Positions 8,719-19,281 are shown, numbered from the stretch's first letter. The stretch: DNA of 64,000 nucleotides from an uncultured Modestobacter sp. (GCF_947486615.1 NZ_CANKUD010000016.1:33599-97598), one strand, 5' to 3'. The notes: generated from the letters alone by a model not told the origin. A program made the numbers and translations.

Positions 8719-9858
8719 GTGAACAAGAAGCTCGGGCTGACCGCCCTCGGTGCCGCACTGGCCCTCGGCCTCACGGCCTGTGGTGGCGGCGGCGCCGGCA
8801 GCAACAACGACACCGCGGACGCCGACCCGGGTGACCTCACCATCGGTGTCGCGATGCCCACGCAGACCTCCGAGCGGTGGATCGCCGACGGCGAGGCCGT
8901 CGAGTCGCAGCTCGAGGAGGCCGGCTACGACGTCAACCTGCAGTTCGCCGGTGACGACATCCCGACCCAGGCGCAGCAGATCGACCAGATGATCACCGAG
9001 GGCGCCGACCTGCTGATCGTCGCCGCGATCGACGGCACCGCGCTGAGCGCGCAGCTGCAGAACGCCGCCGACCAGGGCATCCCGGTCATCAGCTACGACC
9101 GGCTGATCCGCGACACCGAGAACGTCGACTTCTACGTCAGCTTCGACAACTACCAGGTCGGCGTCGCGCAGGGCACCGCCCTGCTGGCCGGCCTGGGTGT
9201 CACCGACGAGGAGGGCAACGCGACGGGTGCCACCGGGCCGTTCAACGTCGAGCTGTTCGCCGGCTCGCTGGACGACAACAACGCCGGGTTCTTCTTCAAC
9301 GGCGCCTACGACACGCTCGAGCCGTACATCACCGACGGCACGCTGGTCGTGAAGTCCGGCCAGACGAGCATCGAGCAGGCCGCCACGCTGCGCTGGTCGC
9401 AGGAGACGGCGCAGCGTCGCATGGAGGACCTGCTGACCTCCAGCTACAGCGACGGCTCGGTCGTCAACGGCGTCCTCTCGCCCTACGACGGCATCTCGCG
9501 CGGCATCATCACCGCCCTGCAGAACGCCGGCTACGGCACCGACGCCAAGCCGATGCCGGTCATCACCGGTCAGGACGCCGAGATCGCCTCGGTCAAGCTG
9601 ATCCAGGACGGCGTCCAGAGCTCCACCATCTTCAAGGACACCCGCACGCTGGCCGAGCAGGCCGTCACCGCGGCCGAGGCCTTCCTCGAGGGTGAGGAGC
9701 CGGAGGCCAACGACACCGAGACGTACGACAACGGTGTCAAGGTCGTCCCGTCCTACCTGCTGGAGATCGAGACGGTCTACCAGGACGACATCCAGCCGGT
9801 CCTGATCGACTCGGGCTACTGGACCGCCGAAGAGGTCGCCTCGGGCCAGTCGGACTGA
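8719..9858 (+). CDS. chvE: ChvE-type sugar ABC transporter substrate-binding lipoprotein
   Basis: A 379-residue extracellular binding protein for monosaccharide uptake. The signal peptide MNKKLGLTALGAALALGLTA ends in the lipobox LTAC, so it is lipid-anchored. The mature part is a periplasmic-binding-protein-1 fold (LTIGVAMPTQTSERWIADGE, then DLLIVAAIDGTALSAQLQNA, and YDGISRGIITALQNAGYG). The GTG at 8719 is preferred because AAGGAG lies 10 bases upstream; an in-frame GTG at 8713 is only 4 bases from it. First gene of the arabinose-type transport operon, under the operator at 8636. Confidence 0.92.
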   Translation: MNKKLGLTALGAALALGLTACGGGGAGSNNDTADADPGDLTIGVAMPTQTSERWIADGEAVESQLEEAGYDVNLQFAGDDIPTQAQQIDQMITEGADLLIVAAIDGTALSAQLQNAADQGIPVISYDRLIRDTENVDFYVSFDNYQVGVAQGTALLAGLGVTDEEGNATGATGPFNVELFAGSLDDNNAGFFFNGAYDTLEPYITDGTLVVKSGQTSIEQAATLRWSQETAQRRMEDLLTSSYSDGSVVNGVLSPYDGISRGIITALQNAGYGTDAKPMPVITGQDAEIASVKLIQDGVQSSTIFKDTRTLAEQAVTAAEAFLEGEEPEANDTETYDNGVKVVPSYLLEIETVYQDDIQPVLIDSGYWTAEEVASGQSD

Positions 9859-9877
9859 CGTCCGTCCCCCCACAGTC

Positions 9878-9916
9878 CCGGCCGGGCTCGGCGCACTCGC
9901 TGCCGAGCCCGGCCGG
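9878..9916 (+). terminator. Strong intercistronic hairpin after chvE
   Basis: CCGGCCGGGCTCGGC (9878-9892) and GCCGAGCCCGGCCGG (9902-9916) are exact complements: a 15-bp stem with a 9-base loop and no T-run. Placed between the binding-protein gene and the ATPase gene, it probably stabilises the chvE message or partly stops transcription, so that binding protein outnumbers the membrane complex. Confidence 0.75.
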
Positions 9917-10047
9917 TACCACCTCCCGGACCTGCCTCTGGACAGGACCGGGACAGCCCGGGGAGCCGGGCAACCGGAAACGCGGGGCCGACCGTCACAC
10001 GTCGGCCCCCACCCATCCCGCTGAGAGGGCGAGGACGACGTAGTCCC

Positions 10048-11579
<1,532 letters not shown>

Positions 11580-11583
<4 letters not shown>

Positions 11584-12845
11584 CCAGGACCGTGCCTCCG
11601 TCGTCGGAGCCGGAAGCGCAGTCGGCCACCGCACCCAAGGACGTGGCCCCCGCCGTCGCGGCGGGTGGCCAGGACGACGGCATCCGCTCGCTGTTCTCCC
11701 GCAACCTGCGGACCAGCGGCATCTACATCGCGTTCGTCGCGATCGTCGCGCTGTTCGCGATCCTGACCGAGGGCACCTCGCTGAGCCCCGGCAACATCAC
11801 GAACATCGTCCTGCAGTACTCCTACATCCTGGTGCTGGCCATCGGCATGGTCATCGTGATCATCGCCGGCCACATCGACCTGTCGGTCGGCTCGGTGGTG
11901 GCGCTGACCGGCGCCGTCTCGGCGGTGCTGGTCATCCGGCAGGGCGTGCCCTGGTGGGTCGGCGCGCTCGCCGCGATCGCCGTCGGCCTGGTGGTCGGGG
12001 CGTGGCACGGCTTCTGGGTCGCCTACGTCGGCATCCCCGCCTTCATCGTCACCCTCGCCGGCATGCTGCTGTTCCGCGGTCTGACCCTGCAGGTGCTGGA
12101 GAACATCTCCCTCTCGCCGTTCCCGAGCGAGTACCAGAAGATCGCCAGCGGCTTCTCCAACGGGCTGATCGGCGGCAACGGCTACGACGCCTTCACCCTG
12201 CTCATCGGTGGGATCGCGGTCGCCGGCTACGCCTTCAGCCAGTTCCGCACCCGGCAGGCCCGCACGGCCTACAAGCAGCCGGTCGAGTCCTTCCCGCTCT
12301 TCGTGGCGAAGATCGTCGCGGTCGGCCTCGTGGTCATGGCCTTCGCCTGGCAGCTCGCCAACGCGCGTGGCCTGCCCTACGTGCTGGTCATCCTGGCCGC
12401 GCTGATCCTCATCTACAGCGTCGTCACGAAGCGGTCGGTCTTCGGCCGCCAGGTCTACGCGATCGGCGGCAACCTGTCGGCCGCGACGCTGTCCGGCGTC
12501 AAGGTCAAGGCCGTCAACTTCTGGATCTTCGTCAACATGGGCTTCCTGTCCGCGGTGGCCGGGATCATCTACTCCTCCCGGTCCAACGGCGCGCAGCCGG
12601 CCGCGGGTGAGATGTTCGAGCTCGACGCGATCGCCGCCGCGTTCATCGGTGGCGCCGCCGTCACCGGTGGTGTCGGCACCGTCGTCGGCGCCATGGTCGG
12701 TGGCCTGATCATGGCCGTCATGAGCAACGGCATGCAGCTCATGGGCGTCGACCAGTCGATCCAGTCGGTGGTCAAGGGCCTCGTGCTGCTGCTCGCCGTC
12801 GCCTTCGACGTCTACAACAAGCGGCGCGCCGGCTCCTCCCGCTGA
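11580..12845 (+). CDS. mmsB: Sugar ABC transporter permease (CUT2, GguB/MmsB-like)
   Basis: A 421-residue polytopic permease. After a 40-residue polar N-terminus come about ten membrane helices; the family signature [19 protein letters not shown] is near residue 95 and [20 protein letters not shown] near residue 350, the loop that contacts the ATPase. Two copies would form the channel served by ChvE and the fused ATPase. Its ATGA overlap with the ATPase gene shows translational coupling. Context with araD/araA makes L-arabinose the likely main substrate; relatives also move glucose, galactose and xylose. Confidence 0.93.
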
Positions 12846-12867
12846 CGCAGTCGTAGGACCACCGGTC

Positions 12868-12893
12868 GGGGGGCGGCATCGGGGCCGCCCCCC
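12868..12893 (+). terminator. Hairpin terminator after the sugar ABC operon
   Basis: GGGGGGCGGC (12868-12877) pairs exactly with GCCGCCCCCC (12884-12893) over a 6-base loop, between the permease stop and the LacI start. No T-run follows, as is common in this GC range. Confidence 0.7.
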
Positions 12894-12935
12894 ACTCGAG
12901 GACGGCATCGTCGCCGTCCTCCCGAAGGGGGAACG

Positions 12936-14096
12936 GTGCTGCCGGACGGATCGACGCGTTCCCTCGGGCTGTCCGACGTGGCTGCCCGCGCGGGGGTCTC
13001 GCACCAGACGGTGTCCCGGGTGGTCAACGGCCACCCGAACGTCGCACCGAGCACCCGCGAGCGGGTGCAGCAGGCCATCGCCGAGCTCGGCTACCGGCCC
13101 AACACCGCCGCTCGCGCGCTGGTGACCGGCTCGACCAGGACCCTCGGCCTGGTCACCTCGCACATCAACCAGTACGGCCCGGCGCAGACGCTCCTCGGGC
13201 TGGAGAAGGCCGCCCGCGCCGCGGGCTACTCGCTGAGCGTCGCCATCCTCGACGACGACAGCGAGATCGCGATGCGCGAGGCGGTCGACCGGTTCGTCGG
13301 TCAGTCGGTCGACGCGGTGGTCGCGCTGTCCACCTACGGTCAGGCCGTCGATGCGCTGCGCCGGTTCGACGTGCCGGTGCCGCTGATCGCCGTCCAGGTC
13401 GGCCGGGACGACGCCCGGCCCACCGTCTGGGTGGACCAGGAGGCCGGCGCCGCGCTGGCCACCCGGCACCTGCTCGACCTCGGGCACCGGACGGTGCACC
13501 ACGTGACCGGTCCGGGGGACTCCCTGGAGGCGCGGGGCCGTCGGATCGGCTGGCGACGCGAGCTGGAGGCCGCCGGTGCGCCGGTGCCCGAGGTCCTGGG
13601 CGGGAACTGGTGGCCCTCCTCCGGGTACGCGGCGGGGCTGGAGCTCGCCGCACGGGCGCGGGCCACGCGCGGTACGGCCGACGAGGTCACGGCTGTCTTC
13701 GTGGCCAACGACCAGATGGCGCTGGGTGTGCTCAACGCGCTCTGCGAGGAGGGCCTGTCGGTGCCCGGGGACATCAGCGTCGTGGGCTTCGACGACGTCC
13801 CCGAGTGCCCCTACTACCGCCCGCCGCTGACCACGGTGCGCCAGGACTTCGCCGAGCTGGGGCGCCGGGGTGTCCAGCTGGTGCTCGCCCGGCTGCGCGG
13901 CGAGGAGCTGGAGGCCGATCCCGTGCTGCCCGAGCTGGTGGTGCGGGCGTCCACCGGGCCGAGCCCTGGTCGCTCGACGAGCGGTTTGACGGAGCCGATG
14001 TTAGCGCTAACAATCACGACTCGTGCCGCGTCTCGCGGTCGATCTGACCGCGGAGACGCGCCCATCACCGATGGGCGGGAGGGAACCCTGACATGA
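12936..14096 (+). CDS. LacI-family transcriptional repressor of the arabinose genes
   Basis: A 386-residue regulator. The N-terminal helix-turn-helix and hinge are visible as LGLSDVAARAGVSHQTVSRVV and GYRPNTAARALVTG, followed by a sugar-sensing periplasmic-binding fold (VTAVFVANDQMALGVLNAL, SVVGFDDVPECPYYRPPLTT). Family members normally end shortly after LVVRAS; here about 40 extra residues follow, and this stretch of DNA is also the araBDA promoter and operator (13985-14013). The stop overlaps the kinase ATG as ATGA. GTG 12936 is the only sensible start. It should autoregulate little itself but repress both flanking units. Confidence 0.88.
   Translation: MLPDGSTRSLGLSDVAARAGVSHQTVSRVVNGHPNVAPSTRERVQQAIAELGYRPNTAARALVTGSTRTLGLVTSHINQYGPAQTLLGLEKAARAAGYSLSVAILDDDSEIAMREAVDRFVGQSVDAVVALSTYGQAVDALRRFDVPVPLIAVQVGRDDARPTVWVDQEAGAALATRHLLDLGHRTVHHVTGPGDSLEARGRRIGWRRELEAAGAPVPEVLGGNWWPSSGYAAGLELAARARATRGTADEVTAVFVANDQMALGVLNALCEEGLSVPGDISVVGFDDVPECPYYRPPLTTVRQDFAELGRRGVQLVLARLRGEELEADPVLPELVVRASTGPSPGRSTSGLTEPMLALTITTRAASRGRSDRGDAPITDGREGTLT
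13985..14013 (+). promoter_or_regulatory. Promoter and perfect LacI-type operator of the kinase-araD-araA operon
   Basis: TTTGAC (13985-13990) and TAACAA (14008-14013) are spaced by 17 bases. TGTTAGCGCTAACA at 13999-14012 is a perfect 14-bp palindrome across the spacer and -10 box, and it matches the operator ahead of chvE. The whole site lies inside the 3' coding end of the repressor gene. Confidence 0.75.
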
Positions 14097-15751
14097 CGAC
14101 GGACGTCACCGGAGCGATCGACTCCGGGCGCACGGCCCTGGGCATCGAACTCGGGTCCACCCGGATCAAGGCGGTGCTGATCGGGCCGGACCACGAGCCC
14201 CTGGCGGTCGGCAGCCACGACTGGGAGAACCAGCTCGTCGACGGCCTCTGGACCTACTCGCTGGACGAGGTCTGGTCCGGGGTGCAGCAGAGCGTGGCAG
14301 CGCTGGCCGAGGACGTGCGGCGCCGGCACGGGGTCGAGCTGACCGGGGTGGGCGCGCTCGGGGTGTCGGCGATGATGCACGGCTACCTCGCCTTCGACGC
14401 CGACGGGACGCTGCTCGCACCGTTCCGCACCTGGCGGAACACCAACACCGGCCGGGCGACCGAGCGGCTGTCCGCCGAGTTCGGGGTCAACATCCCGCAC
14501 CGGTGGAGCGTTGCGCACCTCTACCAGGCAGTTCTGGACGGCGAGGAGCACATCGGCCGGATCGACCACCTGACGACCCTGGCCGGCTACGTGCACTGGC
14601 AGCTCACCGGCGAGAAGGTGCTCGGCGTCGGTGACGCCAGCGGCATGTTCCCGATCGACGCCGCCACCGGCGGGTACGACGCCACCATGCTGGCCCGCTT
14701 CGACGAGCTGGCCGCCGAGGCCGGGGCGCAGCTGGGCCTCGCCGGGCTGCTGCCCGCCGTCGCCGTCGCCGGCCAGCCGGCCGGCGCGCTCACCGAGGCC
14801 GGCGCGCGGCTGCTCGACCCGGCCGGACGGCTGCGGGCCGGTACCCCGCTGTGCCCGCCCGAGGGGGACGCGGGCACCGGCATGGTCGCCACCAACTCCG
14901 TCGCGCCCCGCACCGGCAACGTCTCAGCCGGCACCAGCATCTTCGCCATGGTCGTGCTCGAGGGTGACCTCGCCGGGGTGCACCGCGAGCTGGACCTGGT
15001 GACCACGCCGGCCGGTGACCCGGTGGCGATGGTGCACTGCAACAACGGGGCAAGCGAGCTCGACGCCTGGGCCGGGCTGTTCGGCCAGTTCGCCCGGGCG
15101 CTCGGGGCCGAGGTCGACTCCGCGCAGGTGTTCCAGACCCTGTTCACCGCGGCGCTGGACGGCGCCCGCGACGGCGGCGGGATGCTCGCCTACAACTACC
15201 TCTCCGGTGAGCCGATCACCGACTTCGAGGAGGGCCGGCCGCTCTTCCTGCGCTCCCCGGACAGCCCGCTGGACCTGGGCAGCTTCATGCGCACCCAGCT
15301 GTTCTCCTCGCTGGCCACGCTGCGGATCGGGATGGACGTGCTGCTGCAGGCCGAGGGCGTGCAGCTGGACCGGATGTTCGCCCACGGTGGCCTCTTCAAG
15401 ACCGAGGGCGTGGCGCAGCGGTTCCTGGCCGCCGCGATCGACACCCCGGTATCGGTCGGCGACGTGGCCGCGGAGGGCGGTGCCTGGGGCATCGCCGTCC
15501 TGGCCGCCTTCGCCACCGGCCGTGCACCGGGGCAGAGCCTGGCCGACTACCTGGACACCGCGGTCTTCGCCGGCACCAGCATGCAGACGCACCTGCCCGA
15601 CCCGGACGACGTCGCGGGCTTCGACGCCTTCATGCGCCGGTACGTCGCGGCCCTCCCGGTCGAGCGGGCCGCCGTGGCGCACGTCGCCGTCGGCGACCGG
15701 CCGACCGACCCGACCCCGTCCGCCGCCACCACCGAGGAGCAGCCGGCATGA
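14093..15751 (+). CDS. FGGY-family carbohydrate kinase (ribulokinase role)
   Basis: A 552-residue kinase of the FGGY fold: ALGIELGSTRIKAVLIG is the N-terminal phosphate loop, GVSAMMHGYLAFDADG and FRTWRNTNTG lie in the sugar-binding half, NVSAGTSIFAMVVLEG near residue 285 is the second ATP loop, and the C-terminal adenosine loop is MFAHGGLFKTEGVAQRFL. It is not the classical AraB sequence (no KTSTVDY-like signature) but sits exactly where ribulokinase is needed, ahead of araD and araA with ATGA overlaps. L-ribulose phosphorylation is therefore inferred from context. Confidence 0.85.
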   Translation: MTTDVTGAIDSGRTALGIELGSTRIKAVLIGPDHEPLAVGSHDWENQLVDGLWTYSLDEVWSGVQQSVAALAEDVRRRHGVELTGVGALGVSAMMHGYLAFDADGTLLAPFRTWRNTNTGRATERLSAEFGVNIPHRWSVAHLYQAVLDGEEHIGRIDHLTTLAGYVHWQLTGEKVLGVGDASGMFPIDAATGGYDATMLARFDELAAEAGAQLGLAGLLPAVAVAGQPAGALTEAGARLLDPAGRLRAGTPLCPPEGDAGTGMVATNSVAPRTGNVSAGTSIFAMVVLEGDLAGVHRELDLVTTPAGDPVAMVHCNNGASELDAWAGLFGQFARALGAEVDSAQVFQTLFTAALDGARDGGGMLAYNYLSGEPITDFEEGRPLFLRSPDSPLDLGSFMRTQLFSSLATLRIGMDVLLQAEGVQLDRMFAHGGLFKTEGVAQRFLAAAIDTPVSVGDVAAEGGAWGIAVLAAFATGRAPGQSLADYLDTAVFAGTSMQTHLPDPDDVAGFDAFMRRYVAALPVERAAVAHVAVGDRPTDPTPSAATTEEQPA

Positions 15752-16431
15752 CCGCCACCCCCACCCGCACCGAGCAGGGCACGCTACGGGCGCAGCGCGA
15801 GCACGTCGCCCACCTGCACTCCTACCTGACCCGCTACGAGCTGGTCACCTGGACCTCGGGCAACGTGTCCGAGCGGGTGCCCGGCGAGGACCTGTTCGTC
15901 ATCAAGGGCAGCGGCGTCGAGTACGACCAGCTGACCTGGGAGGGCATCACCGTCTGCGACCTGGACGGCAACGCCGTCGACGGCGTCCGGGCGCCGTCGT
16001 CCGACACCGCGGCGCACGCCTACGTCTACCGGAACATGCCCGAGGTCAACGGCCAGGTGCACACGCACAGCACCTACGCCGCGGCCTGGGCGGCCCGGCA
16101 CGAGGAGATCCCCTGCGTGCTCACCGCGATGGCCGACGAGTTCGGCGGCCCGATCCCGGTGGGGCCCTTCGCGCTGATCGGTGACGACTCGATCGGCCAG
16201 GGCATCGTCGGGACGCTGCAGGGGCACCGCTCGCCGGCGGTGCTGATGAAGAACCACGGCGTCTTCACCATCGGGCCCTCGGCGAAGGCCGCGGTCAAGG
16301 CCGCCGTCATGACCGAGGACGTCGCCCGCACCGTGCACCTCTCCCGCCAGCTGGGGGAGCCCAAGCCCATCGCGCAGGCGGACATCGACTCGCTGTACGC
16401 GCGCTACCAGAACGTCTACGGACAGCGATGA
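15748..16431 (+). CDS. araD: L-ribulose-5-phosphate 4-epimerase
   Basis: A 227-residue class II aldolase/epimerase converting L-ribulose-5-phosphate to D-xylulose-5-phosphate, which enters the pentose phosphate pathway. Substrate and zinc residues are visible: [24 protein letters not shown], then the metal pair in [13 protein letters not shown] and a third histidine in [11 protein letters not shown]. Length equals E. coli AraD (231). Both ends overlap neighbours by ATGA. Confidence 0.93.
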   Translation: MTATPTRTEQGTLRAQREHVAHLHSYLTRYELVTWTSGNVSERVPGEDLFVIKGSGVEYDQLTWEGITVCDLDGNAVDGVRAPSSDTAAHAYVYRNMPEVNGQVHTHSTYAAAWAARHEEIPCVLTAMADEFGGPIPVGPFALIGDDSIGQGIVGTLQGHRSPAVLMKNHGVFTIGPSAKAAVKAAVMTEDVARTVHLSRQLGEPKPIAQADIDSLYARYQNVYGQR

Positions 16432-16442
16432 AGGAGCAACGA

Positions 16443-17945
16443 GTGGCATTCGACGGCCAGGAGATCTGGTTCCTCACCGGCAGCCAGGGGCTGTACGGCG
16501 AGGAGACCCTCCAGCAGGTGGCGGAGCAGTCCCAGCGGGTCGCCGAGACCCTGGACGGCGCGGACGCCGTGCCGGTGCGGGTCGTCTGGAAGCCGGTGCT
16601 CACCGACGCCGGCGCGATCCGGTCGATGATGGGCCAGGCGAACGAGGACCCGAACTGCCTCGGCGTCATCACCTGGATGCACACCTTCTCCCCGGCGAAG
16701 ATGTGGATCAGCGGGCTGGACGCGCTGCGCAAGCCGCTGCTGCACCTGCACACCCAGGCCGACGCCGCCCTGCCGTGGGCGACGATCGACATGGACTTCA
16801 TGAACCTCAACCAGGCCGCCCACGGCGACCGGGAGTACGGGTTCATGCTCACCCGGCTGCGCACCCCGCGCACCACCGTCTCCGGCCACGCGGGCAACCC
16901 GCGGGTGCAGGCCCGGGTCGGCTCCTGGGCCCGCGCCGCCGCCGGTGCCGCGGCCGCCCGCGGCCTGAAGCTGGCCCGCTTCGGCGACAACATGCGCAAC
17001 GTCGCCGTCACCGAGGGCGACAAGGTCGAGGCGGAGATCCGCTTCGGCATGTCGGTGAACACCTGGGGCGTCAACGACCTGGTCGCGGTGGTCGAGCGGG
17101 TCTCCGACTCCGCCGTCGACGCGGTGGTGGCCGAGTACGGCGACCTCTACGACATGGACGCCGACCTGCGCCCCGGTGGCGACCGGCACCACAGCGTCCG
17201 CTACCAGGCCCGGATCGAGGTGGCGCTGCGGTCGTTCCTGACCGACGGCGGCTTCGGCGCGTTCACCACGAACTTCGAGGACCTCGGCGGGCTGCGGCAG
17301 CTGCCCGGCCTCGCCGTCCAGCGGCTGATGGCCGACGGGTACGGCTTCGGCGGCGAGGGCGACTGGAAGACCTCCGCCCTGCTGCGGGTGCTCAAGGTCG
17401 CCGCCCAGGGCCTGCCCGGTGGCACCTCCTTCATGGAGGACTACACCTACGACCTGGCCTCGGAGACCCCGAAGATCCTCGGCGCGCACATGCTCGAGGT
17501 GTGCCCGACGATCGCGGGGGAGAAGCCGCGGCTGGAGGTGCACCCGCTGGGCATCGGCGGCCGCGAGGACCCGGCCCGCCTGGTGTTCAGCGCCGCCCCC
17601 GCCGCCGGCATCACCATCGGCTGGTCGGACTTGGGCGACCGGTTCCGCTGGGTCGCCAACGAGGTCGACGTCGTCGAGCCCTCCGAGCCGCTGCCGAACC
17701 TCCCGGTCGCCCGGGCGGTCTGGGAGCCCCGGCCGGACTTCGAGACGGCGACCGAGGGCTGGCTGACCGCCGGCGGGCCGCACCACACGGTGCTGTCCAC
17801 CCAGCTGGGTGCCGACGAGCTGACCGACCTGGCCGAGGTCTTCCAGACCGAGCTGGTGCTCATCGACGCCGACACCACCCGCCGCAGCCTGGCCAAGGAG
17901 CTGCGCTGGAGCGCCGCCTACCACCGGCTCAACCAGCGCCTCTGA
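16443..17945 (+). CDS. araA: L-arabinose isomerase
   Basis: A 500-residue isomerase turning L-arabinose into L-ribulose. Motifs: [20 protein letters not shown] at the N-terminus, [38 protein letters not shown] with a metal-binding glutamate, and [20 protein letters not shown] with the second. The GTG at 16443 is chosen because AAGGAG stands 6 bases before it and it gives the same 500-residue length as E. coli AraA; an in-frame ATG at 16428 overlaps the araD stop but would swallow that ribosome site. Last gene of the operon, followed by two hairpins. Confidence 0.94.
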   Translation: MAFDGQEIWFLTGSQGLYGEETLQQVAEQSQRVAETLDGADAVPVRVVWKPVLTDAGAIRSMMGQANEDPNCLGVITWMHTFSPAKMWISGLDALRKPLLHLHTQADAALPWATIDMDFMNLNQAAHGDREYGFMLTRLRTPRTTVSGHAGNPRVQARVGSWARAAAGAAAARGLKLARFGDNMRNVAVTEGDKVEAEIRFGMSVNTWGVNDLVAVVERVSDSAVDAVVAEYGDLYDMDADLRPGGDRHHSVRYQARIEVALRSFLTDGGFGAFTTNFEDLGGLRQLPGLAVQRLMADGYGFGGEGDWKTSALLRVLKVAAQGLPGGTSFMEDYTYDLASETPKILGAHMLEVCPTIAGEKPRLEVHPLGIGGREDPARLVFSAAPAAGITIGWSDLGDRFRWVANEVDVVEPSEPLPNLPVARAVWEPRPDFETATEGWLTAGGPHHTVLSTQLGADELTDLAEVFQTELVLIDADTTRRSLAKELRWSAAYHRLNQRL

Positions 17946-17947
17946 TC

Positions 17948-18038
17948 TCCGGTCACCCGTAGCGGGACTCTCCCGAGTGGCCGCGGGTGACCGGACCCCA
18001 CCTCGACGCCCCGACCAGGACTTCCTGGCCGGGGCGTC
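17948..18038 (+). terminator. Double hairpin terminator after araA
   Basis: The first stem is TCCGGTCACCCG (17948-17959) with CGGGTGACCGGA (17984-17995), enclosing a smaller CGGGA/TCCCG hairpin. The second is GACGCCCCG (18005-18013) with CGGGGCGTC (18030-18038), extended inside by CCAGG/CCTGG. Together they end the arabinose operon and mark the left edge of the accessory island. Confidence 0.8.
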
Positions 18039-18190
18039 GTCGTAGCAGGGACGAGGCAGAGCTCGAGGCAGCGGTCGGAGGGGGCGCTCGGCGGTCAGCA
18101 GGCGTCCGTGGGGACGCAGATCTCCTCACCGCGCAATGCGCTGTTCTCGCCTTCACGGTTTCGAGCACCTTGGTGACGGTCGCAACGGCC

Positions 18191-18218
18191 ATACAACATA
18201 ACGTCCTTTATGTTGTAT
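18191..18218. repeat. Palindrome with ACGTCC core (copy 1)
   Basis: ATACAACATAA (18191-18201) and TTATGTTGTAT (18208-18218) are exact complements around CGTCCT. The same core recurs with different but still self-complementary arms at 19256-19281, and with reduced arms at 22743-22756. Confidence 0.8.
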
Positions 18219-18282
18219 GTCCTCGATGTCCGCTGTCGATGGTTCGCCGTAGGCTCGTCCTGCGAGAGCTCAGCATCCAAGC

Positions 18283-18327
18283 GGCCGACGGCCGACGGCC
18301 GACGGCCGACGGCCGACGGCCGACGGC
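18283..18327. repeat. Heptanucleotide tandem repeat (GGCCGAC)6
   Basis: Six full copies of GGCCGAC plus GGC, without a mismatch. A 7-base unit shifts frame at each copy-number change, the pattern of slipped-strand variable sites, although no trustworthy gene crosses it. Confidence 0.9.
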
Positions 18328-18418
18328 TGGCGCGGCGTCGCGGGCACACGCCCAGCTTCGTGACTATCTGTGACGTCAGCCTTCTCCTGCGTTCGAGTAG
18401 GCGTTGACCGATTGCACG

Positions 18419-18799
18419 TCAGGTCGACTTACCGGTGGACCGGCGATTCAGGTCGTCTATCAGTTCGCGCCACTGCTTAGCTATGTGCAGTCGCAACTTC
18501 GAGTCGGGTGTGACTAGTTCAAATCTCACGTAGAAAGTTCCAAGGCTGCGCTTAATCACCCTTGTCCCCGGAGGGAGTGTCAGTAGATTTTCGTCTGGCA
18601 GTCTGCGCAGCGGGACGATGAATCGGATTGGTATTAGTACCATCTCGTCATCTGGGAAAGCGCCCACAATGTAGGTGAGGCCGCCGGTGAGGGCGATCCC
18701 GATCTGAGCCTTGCTGGGGTCCTTACCCGTTTCGTTCTGGATAAGTGATCGCGCTGAAGTCAACTTGGCAGCTCGAGATCCAGGTAGTCGCACGCTCAA
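18419..18799 (-). CDS. Hypothetical protein of the low-GC island
   Basis: A 126-residue protein I do not recognise. The middle is hydrophobic-alternating (QIGIALTGGLTYIVGAFPDD, then EMVLIPIRFIVPLRRLPDE), suggesting beta strands, and the end LHIAKQWRELIDDLNRRST looks like an amphipathic helix. Composition is near 52 percent GC, far below the flanking chromosome, which argues for a transferred gene rather than chance. The TTG at 18799 is the furthest start; GTG two codons in is as likely. No signal peptide or full membrane helix. Confidence 0.5.
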   Translation of the reverse strand: MSVRLPGSRAAKLTSARSLIQNETGKDPSKAQIGIALTGGLTYIVGAFPDDEMVLIPIRFIVPLRRLPDENLLTLPPGTRVIKRSLGTFYVRFELVTPDSKLRLHIAKQWRELIDDLNRRSTGKST

Positions 18800-18922
18800 T
18801 CCAAGGCGTCAATCGTTCAGTCAAAGGGTGCCTAGTGTGCAGCAAGCTAGGAGCCCGGAGCTAGGGGAGCGAACCGCACGGTCTGGACGACACGGCGATG
18901 GTCGCCGCCAACGGGTCAAGGG

Positions 18923-19222
18923 TCATGGCGCCGGAAAGTCGACGATCGTCTGGACTGTCCAGCGGACACCGAGCAGTTCCTCGACCGACTGTCGGAGGAC
19001 TTGCCGGTTTAGGTCTTCGCCCATGATGTTGGCCAGCGGCGGTGAGGCGAACGACAGCGTGAGCGTGCCGTCGGCCAGGTCGTGCACCTTGGCGCTTAGC
19101 AGCAGCCCCTCAGTTGTGCGCCTGTGCCCGCGCACCACCCTCAGCAGCTCCGGCCAGATCCGCTGGACGTCGGCGGTCGTCAACGTGGGGTCGCCGCCGC
19201 CGGCTGGCTCGTCATCGGTCAT
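18923..19222 (-). CDS. Stand-alone DnaX (tau) C-terminal-type domain
   Basis: A 99-residue protein that resembles the conserved domain near the C-terminus of actinobacterial DNA polymerase III gamma/tau: VQRIWPELLRVVRGHRRTTE, then LTLSFASPPLANIM, then VLRQSVEELLGVRWTVQTIV. In dnaX this unit follows the ATPase clamp-loader domains; here it has its own start (MTDDEPAGGGDPTLT) and stop with no ATPase part nearby. It could be a fragment left by recombination at a dnaX copy or a free domain that binds replisome partners. Similarity is recalled from the family, not searched. The palindrome at 19256-19281 lies 34 bases upstream. Confidence 0.6.
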   Translation of the reverse strand: MTDDEPAGGGDPTLTTADVQRIWPELLRVVRGHRRTTEGLLLSAKVHDLADGTLTLSFASPPLANIMGEDLNRQVLRQSVEELLGVRWTVQTIVDFPAP

Positions 19223-19255
19223 GAGGCGAAGCTAGCGCCGCGGTCCGACAGGCAC

Positions 19256-19281
19256 CCGCTAATAACGTCCCTTATTAGCGG
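19256..19281. repeat. Palindrome with ACGTCC core (copy 2)
   Basis: CCGCTAATAA (19256-19265) and TTATTAGCGG (19272-19281) are exact complements around CGTCCC. Core TAACGTCC..TTA as in copy 1, but different arms, so pairing rather than arm sequence is kept. It lies where the promoter of the DnaX-like gene would be. Confidence 0.8.

Larger units (their letters stand above)
18039..18418. other. Gene-poor left edge of the accessory island
   Basis: No convincing gene. GC falls here from the level of the arabinose genes. The stretch holds the ACGTCC-core palindrome at 18191-18218 and the heptanucleotide run at 18283-18327. A minus-strand reading frame starting MAVATVTKVLE lies directly next to the palindrome but soon becomes low-complexity and runs over the terminators, so it is not called. 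Confidence 0.6.

Noticed and set aside
17953..18192. Minus-strand frame starting MAVATVTKVLE directly next to palindrome copy 1
   Set aside because: Tempting position, but it turns into serine/arginine-rich shadow sequence and runs through both araA terminators.
18283..18327. CRISPR array
   Set aside because: Direct 7-bp units without spacers; no cas genes in the window.
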